In this document: positions 12,350 to 25,167 of the stretch, piece by piece | How the letters are laid out: each line of letters starts with the position of its first letter | Numbering within the stretch: position 1 is the stretch's first letter | Origin: Euwallacea fornicatus | Lineage: Eukaryota > Arthropoda > Insecta > Coleoptera > Curculionidae | Assembly (NCBI RefSeq): GCF_040115645.1 | Contig: NW_027096038.1 | Span: 372,001-436,000 of the forward strand | DNA length: 64,000 bases | Reading direction: 5' to 3' | The notes under the pieces: generated by a model | What the model saw: the letters and a program-made list of their open reading frames with translations, nothing else | Databases searched by the model: none | Told to the model about the DNA's origin: nothing | Position numbers and translations under genes: made by a program

Positions 12350-14285
12350 TGCTGATTAATTTGACACTTTGTTTAACAAATTTGGTCCTAATTTACCGAA
12401 GTTATCGAGCTTCAAAGTTTGAAAAGTCACAAAAGTTGTGTGTTTGAGCACAAAAAGTACTATTTGTCTTGGAAATTCATCAAGATGCAATCATGATGTG
12501 TTGTATTATTTTAAAGATCTCGTCGAGCTGATTAATTTGACACTTTGTTTAACAAATTTGGTCCTAATTAACCGAAGTTATCGAGCTTCAAAGTTTGAAA
12601 AGTCACAAAAGTTGTGTGTTTGAGCACATAAAGTACTATTTGTCTTGGAAATTCATCAAGATGCAATCATGATGTGTTGTGTCATTTTAAAGGTCTCTTC
12701 GAGCTGATTAATTTGACACTTTGTTTAACAAATTTGGTTCTTATTTGCCGAAGTTATCGAGCGTCAAAGTTTGAAAAGTCATAAAAGTTGTGTGTTTGAG
12801 CATATAAAGTACTATTTGTCTTGGAAATTCATCAAGATGCAATCATGATGTGTTGTGACATCTTCAAAATCTCGTCGAGCTGATTAATGTGACACTTTGT
12901 TTAACAAATTTGGTCCTAATTTGCCGAAGTTATCGAGCTTCAAAGTTTGAAAAGTCACAAAAGTTGGGTGTTTGAGCACATAAAGTACTATTTTTCATGG
13001 AAATTCATCAAGATGCAATCATGATGTGTTGTGTCATTTTAAAGATCTCGTCGTGCTGATTAATTTGACACTTTGTTTAACAAATTTGGTCCTTATTTGC
13101 CGAAGTTATCGAGCTTCAAAGTTTGAAAAGTCACAAAAGTTCTGTGTTTGAGCACATAAAGTACTATTTTTCATGGAAATTCATCAAGATGCAATCATGA
13201 TATGTTGTGTTATTTTAAAGATCTCGTCGTGCTGATTAATTTGACACTTTGTTTAACAAATTTGGTCCTAATTTACCGAAGTTATCGAGCTTCAAAGTTT
13301 GAAAAGTCACAAAAGTTGTGTGTTTGAGCACATAAAGTACTATTTTTCATGGAAATTCATCAAGATGCAATCATGATATGTTGTGTTATTTTAAAGATCT
13401 CGTCGTGCTGATTAATTTGACACTTTGTTTAACAAATTTGGTCCTAATTTGCCGAAGTTATCGAGCTTAAAAATTTGAAAAGTCACAAAAGTTGTGTGTT
13501 TGAGCACATATAGTACTATTTTTCATGGAAATTCATCAAGATGCAATCATGATGTGTTGTATTATTTTAAAGATCTCGTCGTGCTGATTAATTTGACACT
13601 TTGTTTAACAAATTTGGTCCTAATTTACCGAAGTTATCGAGCTTCAAAGTTTGAAAAGTCACAAAAGTTGTGTGTTTGAGCACATAAAGTACTATTTTTC
13701 ATGGAAATTCATCAAGATGCAATCATGATGTGTTGTATTATTTTAAAGATCTCGTCGAGCTGATTAATTTGACACTTTGTTTAACAAATTTGGTTCTCAT
13801 TTGCCGAAGTTATCGAGCTTCAAAGTTTGAAAAGTCACAAAAGTTGTGTGTTTGAGCATATAAAGTACTATTTGTCTTGGAAATTCATCAAGATGCAATC
13901 ATGATGTGTTATGACATCTTCAAAATCTCGTCGAGCTGATTAATGTGACACTTTGTTTAACAAATTTGGTTCTTATTTGCCGAAGTTATCGAGCTTCAAA
14001 GTTTGAAAAGTCACAAAAGTTGTGTGTTTGAGCACATAAAGTACTATTTTTCATGGAAATTCATCAAGATGCAATCATGATGTGTTGTGTCATTTTAAAG
14101 ATCTCGTCGAGCTGATTAATTTGACACTTTGTTTAACAAATTTGGTCCTTATTTGCCGAAGTTATCGAGCTTCAAAGTTTGAAAAGTCACAAAAGTTGTG
14201 TGTTTGAGCACATAAAGTACTATTTTTCATGGAAATTCATCAAGATGCAATCATGATGTGTTGTGTCATTTTAAAGATCTCGTCG
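12350..14285. repeat. long higher-order block, copy 3 (11 monomers, internally deleted)
   Basis: This copy starts like the two before it and follows copy 1 to about 13940. It then jumps to sequence equivalent to about 8310-8653, having lost eight monomers (1408 bp) including the diverged GATCTAC monomer. The junction lies inside the shared TCGTCGAGCTGATTAAT stretch, as expected for exchange between misaligned monomers. Confidence 0.84.
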
Positions 14286-17010
14286 TGCTGATTAATTTGA
14301 CACTTTGTTTAACAAATTTGGTCCTAATTTACCGAAGTTATCGAGCTTCAAAGTTTGAAAAGTCACAAAAGTTGTGTGTTTGAGCACAAAAAGTACTATT
14401 TGTCTTGGAAATTCATCAAGATGCAATCATGATGTGTTGTATTATTTTAAAGATCTCGTCGAGCTGATTAATTTGACACTTTGTTTAACAAATTTGGTCC
14501 TAATTAACCGAAGTTATCGAGCTTCAAAGTTTGAAAAGTCACAAAAGTTGTGTGTTTGAGCACATAAAGTACTATTTGTCTTGGAAATTCATCAAGATGC
14601 AATCATGATGTGTTGTGTCATTTTAAAGGTCTCTTCGAGCTGATTAATTTGACACTTTGTTTAACAAATTTGGTTCTTATTTGCCGAAGTTATCGAGCGT
14701 CAAAGTTTGAAAAGTCATAAAAGTTGTGTGTTTGAGCATATAAAGTACTATTTGTCTTGGAAATTCATCAAGATGCAATCATGATGTGTTGTGACATCTT
14801 CAAAATCTCGTCGAGCTGATTAATGTGACACTTTGTTTAACAAATTTGGTCCTAATTTGCCGAAGTTATCGAGCTTCAAAGTTTGAAAAGTCACAAAAGT
14901 TGGGTGTTTGAGCACATAAAGTACTATTTTTCATGGAAATTCATCAAGATGCAATCATGATGTGTTGTGTCATTTTAAAGATCTCGTCGTGCTGATTAAT
15001 TTGACACTTTGTTTAACAAATTTGGTCCTTATTTGCCGAAGTTATCGAGCTTCAAAGTTTGAAAAGTCACAAAAGTTCTGTGTTTGAGCACATAAAGTAC
15101 TATTTTTCATGGAAATTCATCAAGATGCAATCATGATATGTTGTGTTATTTTAAAGATCTCGTCGTGCTGATTAATTTGACACTTTGTTTAACAAATTTG
15201 GTCCTAATTTACCGAAGTTATCGAGCTTCAAAGTTTGAAAAGTCACAAAAGTTGTGTGTTTGAGCACATAAAGTACTATTTTTCATGGAAATTCATCAAG
15301 ATGCAATCATGATATGTTGTGTTATTTTAAAGATCTCGTCGTGCTGATTAATTTGACACTTTGTTTAACAAATTTGGTCCTAATTTGCCGAAGTTATCGA
15401 GCTTAAAAATTTGAAAAGTCACAAAAGTTGTGTGTTTGAGCACATATAGTACTATTTTTCATGGAAATTCATCAAGATGCAATCATGATGTGTTGTATTA
15501 TTTTAAAGATCTCGTCGTGCTGATTAATTTGACACTTTGTTTAACAAATTTGGTCCTAATTTACCGAAGTTATCGAGCTTCAAAGTTTGAAAAGTCACAA
15601 AAGTTGTGTGTTTGAGCACATAAAGTACTATTTTTCATGGAAATTCATCAAGATGCAATCATGATGTGTTGTATTATTTTAAAGATCTCGTCGAGCTGAT
15701 TAATTTGACACTTTGTTTAACAAATTTGGTTCTCATTTGCCGAAGTTATCGAGCTTCAAAGTTTGAAAAGTCACAAAAGTTGTGTGTTTGAGCATATAAA
15801 GTACTATTTGTCTTGGAAATTCATCAAGATGCAATCATGATGTGTTATGACATCTTCAAAATCTCGTCGAGCTGATTAATTTGACACTTTGTTTAACAAA
15901 TTTGGTCCTTATTTGCCGAAGTTATCGAGCTTCAAAGTTTGAAAAGTCACAAAAGTTGTGTGTTTGAGCACATAAAGTACTATTTTTCATGGAAATTCAT
16001 CAAGATGCAATCATGATATGTTGTGTTATTTTAAAGATCTCGTCGTGCTGATTAATTTGACACTTTGTTTAACAAATTTGGTCCTAATTTGCCGAAGTTA
16101 TCGAGCTTCAAAGTTTGAAAAGTCACAAAAGTTGTGTGTTTGAGCACATAAAGTACTATTTGTCTTGGAAATTCAACAAGATGCAATCATGATGTGTTAT
16201 ATCATTTTAAAGATCTCGTCGAGCTGATTAATTTGACACTTTGTTTAACAAATTTGGTCCTTATTTGCCGAAGTTATCGAGCTTCAAAGTTTGAAAAGTC
16301 ACAAAAGTTGTGTGTTTGAGCACATAAAGTACTATTTTTCATGGAAATTCATCAAGATGCAATCATGATATGTTGTGTTATTTTAAAGATCTCGTCGTGC
16401 TGATTAATTTGACACTTTGTTTAACAAATTTGGTCCTAATTTGCCGAAGTTATCGAGCTTCAAAGTTTGAAAAGTCACAAAAGTTGTGTGTTTGAGCACA
16501 TAAAGTACTATTTGTCTTGGAAATTCAACAAGATGCAATCATGATGTGTTGTGTCATTTTAAAGATCTCGTCGAGCTGATTAATTTGACACTTTGTTTAA
16601 CAAATTTGGGTCTCATTTGCCGAAGTTATCGATCTACAAAGTGTGAAAAGTCACAAAAGTTTTGTGTTTGAGCACATAAAGTACTATTTGTCTTGGAAAT
16701 TCATCTAGATGCAATCATGATGTGTTGTATCATTTTAAAGATCTCGTCGAGCTGATTAATTTGACACTTTGTTTAACAAATTTGGTCCTTATTTGCCGAA
16801 GTTATCGAGCTTCAAAATTTGAAAAGTCACAAAAGTTTTGTGTTTGAGCACATAAAGTACTATTTTTCATGGAAATTCATCAAGATGCAATCATGATGTG
16901 TTGTATTATTTTAAAGATCTCTTCGAGCTGATTAATTTGACACTTTGTTTAACAAATTTGGTTCTCATTTGCCGAAGTTATCGAGCTTCAAAGTTTGAAA
17001 AGTCACAAAA
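14286..17010. repeat. long higher-order block, copy 4 (about 15.5 monomers)
   Basis: This copy is collinear with the block at 5310 to about 16190. There a two-monomer duplication (352 bp) is inserted, marked by the hybrid GTGTTATATCATTTT at about 16194. Collinearity resumes near 16529 and ends about 17009, where the expected GGGTGTTTGAGCAC is replaced by GTGTGTTTGAGCAT. The last quarter of the block is missing. One base (AAAATTTG near 16815) differs from copy 1. Confidence 0.83.
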
Positions 17011-18545
17011 GTTGTGTGTTTGAGCATATAAAGTACTATTTGTCTTGGAAATTCATCAAGATGCAATCATGATGTGTTATGACATCTTCAAAATCTCGTC
17101 GAGCTGATTAATTTGACACTTTGTTTAACAAATTTGGTCCTTATTTGCCGAAGTTATCGAGCTTCAAAGTTTGAAAAGTCACAAAAGTTGTGTGTTTGAG
17201 CACATAAAGTACTATTTTTCATGGAAATTCATCAAGATGCAATCATGATATGTTGTGTTATTTTAAAGATCTCGTCGTGCTGATTAATTTGACACTTTGT
17301 TTAACAAATTTGGTCCTAATTTGCCGAAGTTATCGAGCTTCAAAGTTTGAAAAGTCATAAAAGTTGTGTGTTTGAGCATATAAAGTACTATTTGTCTTGG
17401 AAATTCATCAAGATGCAATCATGATGTGTTGTGACATCTTCAAAATCTCGTCGAGCTGATTAATGTGACACTTTGTTTAACAAATTTGGTTCTTATTTGC
17501 CGAAGTTATCGAGCTTCAAAGTTTGAAAAGTCACAAAAGTTGTGTGTTTGAGCACATAAAGTACTATTTTTCATGGAAATTCATCAAGATGCAATCATGA
17601 TGTGTTGTGTCATTTTAAAGATCTCGTCGAGCTGATTAATTTGACACTTTGTTTAACAAATTTGGTCCTTATTTGCCGAAGTTATCGAGCTTCAAAGTTT
17701 GAAAAGTCACAAAAGTTGTGTGTTTGAGCACATAAAGTACTATTTTTCATGGAAATTCATCAAGATGCAATCATGATGTGTTGTGTCATTTTAAAGATCT
17801 CGTCGAGCTGATTAATTTGACACTTTGTTTAACAAATTTGGTTCTCATTTGCCGAAGTTATCGAGCTTCAAAGTTTGAAAAGTCACAAAAGTTGTGTGTT
17901 TGAGCATATAAAGTACTATTTGTCTTGGAAATTCATCAAGATGCAATCATGATGTGTTATGACATCTTCAAAATCTCGTCGAGCTGATTAATTTGACACT
18001 TTGTTTAACAAATTTGGTCCTTATTTGCCGAAGTTATCGAGCTTCAAAGTTTGAAAAGTCACAAAAGTTGTGTGTTTGAGCACATAAAGTACTATTTTTC
18101 ATGGAAATTCATCAAGATGCAATCATGATATGTTGTGTTATTTTAAAGATCTCGTCGTGCTGATTAATTTGACACTTTGTTTAACAAATTTGGTCCTAAT
18201 TTGCCGAAGTTATCGAGCTTCAAAGTTTGAAAAGTCATAAAAGTTGTGTGTTTGAGCATATAAAGTACTATTTGTCTTGGAAATTCATCAAGATGCAATC
18301 ATGATGTGTTGTGACATCTTCAAAATCTCGTCGAGCTGATTAATGTGACACTTTGTTTAACAAATTTGGTTCTTATTTGCCGAAGTTATCGAGCTTCAAA
18401 GTTTGAAAAGTCACAAAAGTTGTGTGTTTGAGCACATAAAGTACTATTTTTCATGGAAATTCATCAAGATGCAATCATGATGTGTTGTGTCATTTTAAAG
18501 ATCTCGTCGAGCTGATTAATTTGACACTTTGTTTAACAAATTTGG
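16923..18545. repeat. 5-monomer (880-bp) tandem duplication
   Basis: 16923-17665 matches 17803-18545 at 880 bp offset, both carrying the CATAAAAG / CATATAAAG / GTGACATCTTC order. The copies separate at CTTCGAG versus CGTCGAG on the left and at GGTCCTT versus GGTTCTT on the right. Confidence 0.82.
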
Positions 18546-18949
18546 TTCTTATTTGCCGAAGTTATCGAGCTTCAAAGTTTGAAAAGTCACAAAAGTTGTG
18601 TGTTTGAGCACATAAAGTACTATTTTTCATGGAAATTCATCAAGATGCAATCATGATGTGTTGTATTATTTTAAAGATCTCTTCGAGCTGATTAATTTGA
18701 CACTTTGTTTAACAAATTTGGTTCTCATTTGCCGAAGTTATCGAGCTTCAAAGTTTGAAAAGTCACAAAAGTTGTGTGTTTGAGCATATAAAGTACTATT
18801 TGTCTTGGAAATTCATCAAGATGCAATCATGATGTGTTATGACATCTTCAAAATCTCGTCGAGCTGATTAATGTGACACTTTGTTTAACAAATTTGGTTC
18901 TTATTTGCCGAAGTTATCGAGCTTCAAAGTTTGAAAAGTCACAAAAGTT

Positions 18950-19124
18950 GGGTGTTTGAGCACATAAAGTACTATTTTTCATGGAAATTCATCAAGATGC
19001 AATCATGATGTGTTGTGTAATTTACAGATCTCGTCGTGCTGATTAATTTGACACTTTGTTTAACAAATTTGGTCCTTATTTGCCGAAGTTATCGAGCTTC
19101 AAAGTTTGAAAAGTCACAAAAGTT
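18950..19124. repeat. 175-bp monomer with the only indel in the window
   Basis: In this monomer the normal GTGTCATTTTAAAGATC reads GTGTAATTTACAGATC. One base is lost and two neighbouring bases are changed. It shifts the phase of all later monomers by one. No other monomer in the window carries this form, so it was not spread by the duplications around it. Confidence 0.93.
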
Positions 19125-19263
19125 GTGTGTTTGAGCACATAAAGTACTATTTTTCATGGAAATTCATCAAGATGCAATCATGATGTGTTGTGTCATTTTA
19201 AAGATCTCGTCGAGCTGATTAATTTGACACTTTGTTTAACAAATTTGGTTCTTATTTACCGAC

Positions 19264-20656
19264 GTTATCGAGCTTCAAAGTTTGAAAAGTCACAAAAGTT
19301 GTGTGTTTGAGCACATAAAGTACTATTTTTCATGGAAATTCATCAAGATGCAATCATGATATGTTGTGTTATTTTAAAGATCTCGTCGTGCTGATTAATT
19401 TGACACTTTGTTTAACAAATTTGGTCCTAATTTACCGAAGTTATCGAGCTTCAAAGTTTGAAAAGTCACAAAAGTTGTGTGTTTGAGCACATAAAGTACT
19501 ATTTGTCTTGGAAATTCATCAAGATGCAATCATGATGTGTTATGACATCTTCAAAATCTCGTCGAGCTGATTAATGTGACACTTTGTTTAACAAATTTGG
19601 TCCTAATTTACCGAAGTTATCGAGCTTCAAAGTTTGAAAAGTCACAAAAGTTGGGTGTTTGAGCACATAAAGTACTATTTTTCATGGAAATTCATCAAGA
19701 TGCAATCATGATGTGTTGTGTCATTTTAAAGATCTCGTCGAGCTGATTAATTTGACACTTTGTTTAACAAATTTGGTCCTAATTTGCCGAAGTTATCGAG
19801 CTTCAAAGTTTGAAAAGTCACAAAAGTTGGGTGTTTGAGCACATAAAGTACTATTTGTCTTGGAAATTCATCAAGAGGCAATCATGATGTGTTGTGTCAT
19901 TTTAAAGATCTCGTCGAGCTGATTAATTTGACACTTTGTTTAACAAATTTGGTTCTCATTTGCCGAAGTTATCGAGCTTCAAAGTTTGAAAAGTCACAAA
20001 AGTTGTGTGTTTGAGCACATAAAGTACTATTTTTCATGGAAATTCATCAAGATGCAATCATGATATGTTGTGTTATTTTAAAGATCTCGTCGTGCTGATT
20101 AATTTGACACTTTGTTTAACAAATTTGGTCCTAATTTACCGAAGTTATCGAGCTTCAAAGTTTGAAAAGTCACAAAAGTTGTGTGTTTGAGCACATAAAG
20201 TACTATTTGTCTTGGAAATTCATCAAGATGCAATCATGATGTGTTATGACATCTTCAAAATCTCGTCGAGCTGATTAATGTGACACTTTGTTTAACAAAT
20301 TTGGTCCTAATTTACCGAAGTTATCGAGCTTCAAAGTTTGAAAAGTCACAAAAGTTGGGTGTTTGAGCACATAAAGTACTATTTTTCATGGAAATTCATC
20401 AAGATGCAATCATGATGTGTTGTGTCATTTTAAAGATCTCGTCGAGCTGATTAATTTGACACTTTGTTTAACAAATTTGGTCCTAATTTGCCGAAGTTAT
20501 CGAGCTTCAAAGTTTGAAAAGTCACAAAAGTTGGGTGTTTGAGCACATAAAGTACTATTTGTCTTGGAAATTCATCAAGAGGCAATCATGATGTGTTGTG
20601 TCATTTTAAAGATCTCGTCGAGCTGATTAATTTGACACTTTGTTTAACAAATTTGG
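19264..20656. repeat. 4-monomer (704-bp) tandem duplication
   Basis: 19264-19952 matches 19968-20656 at 704 bp offset. Both include GATATG/CGTGCTG, GTTATGACATC and the CAAGAGGCAATC variant. The left edge is the ACCGACG/GCCGAAG difference, the right edge GGTTCTCA versus GGTCCTAA. Confidence 0.82.
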
Positions 20657-23099
20657 TCCTAATTTGCCGAAGTTATCGAGCTTCAAAGTTTGAAAAGTCA
20701 CAAAAGTTGGGTGTTTGAGCACATAAAGTACTATTTGTCTTGGAAATTCAACAAGATGCAATCATGATGTGTTGTGTCATTTTAAAGATCTCGTCGAGCT
20801 GATTAATTTGACACTTTGTTTAACAAATTTGGTCCTAATTTGCCGAAGTTATCGAGCTTCAAAGTTTGAAAAGTCACAAAAGTTGGGTGTTTGAGCACAT
20901 AAAGTACTATTTTTCATGGAAATTCATCAAGATGCAATCATGATATGTTGTGTTATTTTAAAGATCTCGTCGTGCTGATTAATTTGACACTTTGTTTAAC
21001 AAATTTGGTCCTTATTTGCCGAAGTTATCGAGCTTCAAAGTTTGAAAAGTCACAAAAGTTGTGTGTTTGAGCACATAAAGTACTATTTTTCATGGAAATT
21101 CATCAAGATGCAATCATGATATGTTGTGTTATTTTAAAGATCTCGTCGTGCTGATTAATTTGACACTTTGTTTAACAAATTTGGTCCTAATTTACCGAAG
21201 TTATCGAGCTTCAAAGTTTGAAAAGTCACAAAAGTTGTGTGTTTGAGCACATAAAGTACTATTTGTCTTGGAAATTCATCAAGATGCAATCATGATGTGT
21301 TGTGTCATTTTAAAGGTCTCTTCGAGCTGATTAATTTGACACTTTGTTTAACAAATTTGGTTCTCATTTGCCGAAGTTATCGAGCTTCAAAGTTTGAAAA
21401 GTCATAAAAGTTGTGTGTTTGAGCATATAAAGTACTATATGTCTTGGAAATTTATCAAGATGCAATCATGATGTGTTGTGACATCTTCAAAATCTCGTCG
21501 AGCTGATTAATGTGACACTTTGTTTAACAAATTTGGTCCTAATTTGCCGAAGTTATCGAGCTTCAAAGTTTGAAAAGTCACAAAAGTTGGGTGTTTGAGC
21601 ACATAAAGTACTATTTGTCTTGGAAATTCATCAAGAGGCAATCATGATGTGTTGTGTCATTTTAAAGATCTCGTCGAGCTGATTAATTTGACACTTTGTT
21701 TAACAAATTTGGTTCTTATTTGCCGAAGTTATCGAGCTTCAAAGTTTGAAAAGTCACAATAGTTGTGTGTTTGAGCACATAAAGTACTATTTTTCATGGA
21801 AATTCATCAAGATGCAATCATGATATGTTGTGTTATTTTAAAGATCTCGTCGAGCTGATTAATTTGACACTTTGTTTAACAAATTTGGTCCTAATTTGCC
21901 GAAGTTATCGAGCTTCAAAGTTTGAAAAGTCACAAAAGTTGGGTGTTTGAGCACATAAAGTACTATTTGTCTTGGAAATTCAACAAGATGCAATCATGAT
22001 GTGTTGTGTCATTTTAAAGATCTCGTCGAGCTGATTAATGTGAAACTTTGTTTAACAAATTTGGTCCTAATTTACCGAAGTTATCGAGCTTCAAAGTTTG
22101 AAAAGTCACAAAAGTTGTGTGTTTGAGCACAAAAAGTACTATTTGTCTTGGAAATTCATCAAGATGCAATCATGATGTGTTGTATTATTTTAAAGATCTC
22201 GTCGAGCTGATTAATTTGACACTTTGTTTAACAAATTTGGTCCTAATTTACCGAAGTTATCGAGCTTCAAAGTTTGAAAAGTCACAAAAGTTGTGTGTTT
22301 GAGCACATAAAGTACTATTTGTCTTGGAAATTCATCAAGATGCAATCATGATGTGTTGTGTCATTTTAAAGGTCTCTTCGAGCTGATTAATTTGACACTT
22401 TGTTTAACAAATTTGGTTCTCATTTGCCGAAGTTATCGAGCTTCAAATTTTGAAAAGTCATAAAAGTTGTGTGTTTGAGCATATAAAGTACTATTTGTCT
22501 TGGAAATTCATCAAGATGCAATCATGATGTGTTTTGACATCTTCAAAATCTCGTCGAGCTGATTAATGTGACACTTTGTTTAACAAATTTGGTCCTAATT
22601 TGCCGAAGTTATCGAGCTTCAAAGTTTGAAAAGTCACAAAAGTTGTGTGTTTGAGCACATAAAGTACTATTTTTCATGGAAATTCATCAAGATGCAATCA
22701 TGATATGTTGTGTTATTTTAAAGATCTCGTCGTGCTGATTAATTTGACACTTTGTTTAACAAATTTGGTCCTTATTTGCCGAAGTTATCGAGCTTCAAAT
22801 TTTGAAAAGTCATAAAAGTTGTGTGTTTGAGCATATAAAGTACTATTTGTCTTGGAAATTCATCAAGATGCAATCATGATGTGTTTTGACATCTTCAAAA
22901 TCTCGTCGAGCTGATTAATGTGACACTTTGTTTAACAAATTTGGTCCTAATTTGCCGAAGTTATCGAGCTTCAAAGTTTGAAAAGTCACAAAAGTTGGGT
23001 GTTTGAGCACATAAAGTACTATTTGTCTTGGAAATTCAACAAGATGCAATCATGATGTGTTGTGTCATTTTAAAGATCTCGTCGAGCTGATTAATTTGA
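20633..23099. repeat. 2467-bp segment duplicated 43 monomers downstream (source or copy 1)
   Basis: It matches 28201-30667 at an offset of 7568 bp (43 x 176) with only two differences noticed (22040 and 22096). Both carry the rare TACTATATGTC and GAAATTTATCAAG variants (21433 and 29001 regions), which occur nowhere else in the window. The edges are TAATTTGAC versus TAATGTGAC on the left and TGAAACTT versus TGACACTT on the right. Confidence 0.86.
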
Positions 23100-24220
23100 A
23101 ACTTTGTTTAACAAATTTGGTCCTAATTTACCGAAGTTATCGAGCTTCAAAGTTTGAAAAGTCACAAAAGTTGTGTGTTTGAGCACAAAAAGTACTATTT
23201 GTCTTGGAAATTCATCAAGATGCAATCATGATGTGTTGTGTCATTTTAAAGATCTCGTCGAGCTGATTAATTTGACACTTTGTTTAACAAATTTGGTTCT
23301 TATTTGCCGAAGTTATCGAGCTTCAAAGTTTGAAAAGTCACAATAGTTGTGTGTTTGAGCACATAAAGTACTATTTTTCATGGAAATTCATCAAGATGCA
23401 ATCATGATATGTTGTGTTATTTTAAAGATCTCGTCGAGCTGATTAATTTGACACTTTGTTTAACAAATTTGGTTCTCATTTGCCGAAGTTATCGAGCTTC
23501 AAAGTTTGAAAAGTCATAAAAGTTGTGTGTTTGAGCATATAAAGTACTATTTGTCTTGGAAATTCATCAAGATGCAATCATGATGTGTTTTGACATCTTC
23601 AAAATCTCGTCGAGCTGATTAATGTGACACTTTGTTTAACAAATTTGGTCCTAATTTGCCGAAGTTATCGAGCTTCAAAGTTTGAAAAGTCACAAAAGTT
23701 GGGTGTTTGAGCACATAAAGTACTATTTGTCTTGGAAATTCAACAAGATGCAATCATGATGTGTTGTGTCATTTTAAAGATCTCGTCGAGCTGATTAATT
23801 TGAAACTTTGTTTAACAAATTTGGTCCTAATTTACCGAAGTTATCGAGCTTCAAAGTTTGAAAAGTCACAAAAGTTGTGTGTTTGAGCACAAAAAGTACT
23901 ATTTGTCTTGGAAATTCATCAAGATGCAATCATGATGTGTTGTGTCATTTTAAAGATCTCGTCGAGCTGATTAATTTGACACTTTGTTTAACAAATTTGG
24001 TTCTTATTTGCCGAAGTTATCGAGCTTCAAAGTTTGAAAAGTCACAATAGTTGTGTGTTTGAGCACATAAAGTACTATTTTTCATGGAAATTCATCAAGA
24101 TGCAATCATGATATGTTGTGTTATTTTAAAGATCTCGTCGAGCTGATTAATTTGACACTTTGTTTAACAAATTTGGTTCTCATTTGCCGAAGTTATCGAG
24201 CTTCAAAGTTTGAAAAGTCA
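22801..24220. repeat. 4-monomer (704-bp) tandem duplication
   Basis: 22801-23516 matches 23505-24220 at 704 bp offset. Shared markers in order are GTTTTGACATC, GGGTGTTTGAG, TGAAACTTTG, CACAAAAAG and CACAATAG. The copies separate where CATAAAAG in the first meets CACAAAAG in the second. Confidence 0.82.
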
Positions 24221-25167
24221 CAAAAGTTGTGTGTTTGAGCATATAAAGTACTATTTGTCTTGGAAATTCATCAAGATGCAATCATGATGTGTTATGACAT
24301 CTTCAAAATCTCGTCGAGCTGATTAATGTGACACTTTGTTTAACAAATTTGGTCCTAATTTACCGAAGTTATCGAGCTTCAAAGTTTGAAAAGTCACAAA
24401 AGTTGTGTGTTTGAGCACATAAAGTACTATTTTTCATGGAAATTCATCAAGATGCAATCATGATGTGTTGTGTCATTTTAAAGATCTCGTCGAGCTGATT
24501 AATTTGACACTTTGTTTAACAAATTTGGTCCTAATTTGCCGAAGTTATCGAGCTTCAAAGTTTGAAAAGTCACAAAAGTTGGGTGTTTGAGCACATAAAG
24601 TACTATTTGTCTTGGAAATTCATCAAGAGGCAATCATGATGTGTTGTGTCATTTTAAAGATCTCGTCGAGCTGATTAATTTGACACTTTGTTTAACAAAT
24701 TTGGTTCTCATTTGCCGAAGTTATCGAGCTTCAAATTTTGAAAAGTCATAAAAGTTGTGTGTTTGAGCATATAAAGTACTATTTGTCTTGGAAATTCATC
24801 AAGATGCAATCATGATGTGTTGTGACATCTTCAAAATCTCGTCGAGCTGATTAATGTGACACTTTGTTTAACAAATTTGGTCCTAATTTGCCGAAGTTAT
24901 CGAGCTTCAAAGTTTGAAAAGTCACAAAAGTTGGGTGTTTGAGCACATAAAGTACTATTTGTCTTGGAAATTCAACAAGATGCAATCATGATGTGTTGTG
25001 TCATTTTAAAGATCTCGTCGAGCTGATTAATTTGACACTTTGTTTAACAAATTTGGTCCTAATTTGCCGAAGTTATCGAGCTTCAAAGTTTGAAAAGTCA
25101 CAAAAGTTGGGTGTTTGAGCACATAAAGTACTATTTTTCATGGAAATTCATCAAGATGCAATCATGA
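23505..25167. repeat. 1663-bp segment duplicated 19 monomers downstream, copy 1
   Basis: It matches 26849-28511 at an offset of 3344 bp (19 x 176). One difference was noticed: T at 24736 against G at 28080. It includes the TGAAACTTTG, CACAATAG and CAAGAGGCAATC markers. Confidence 0.83.
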
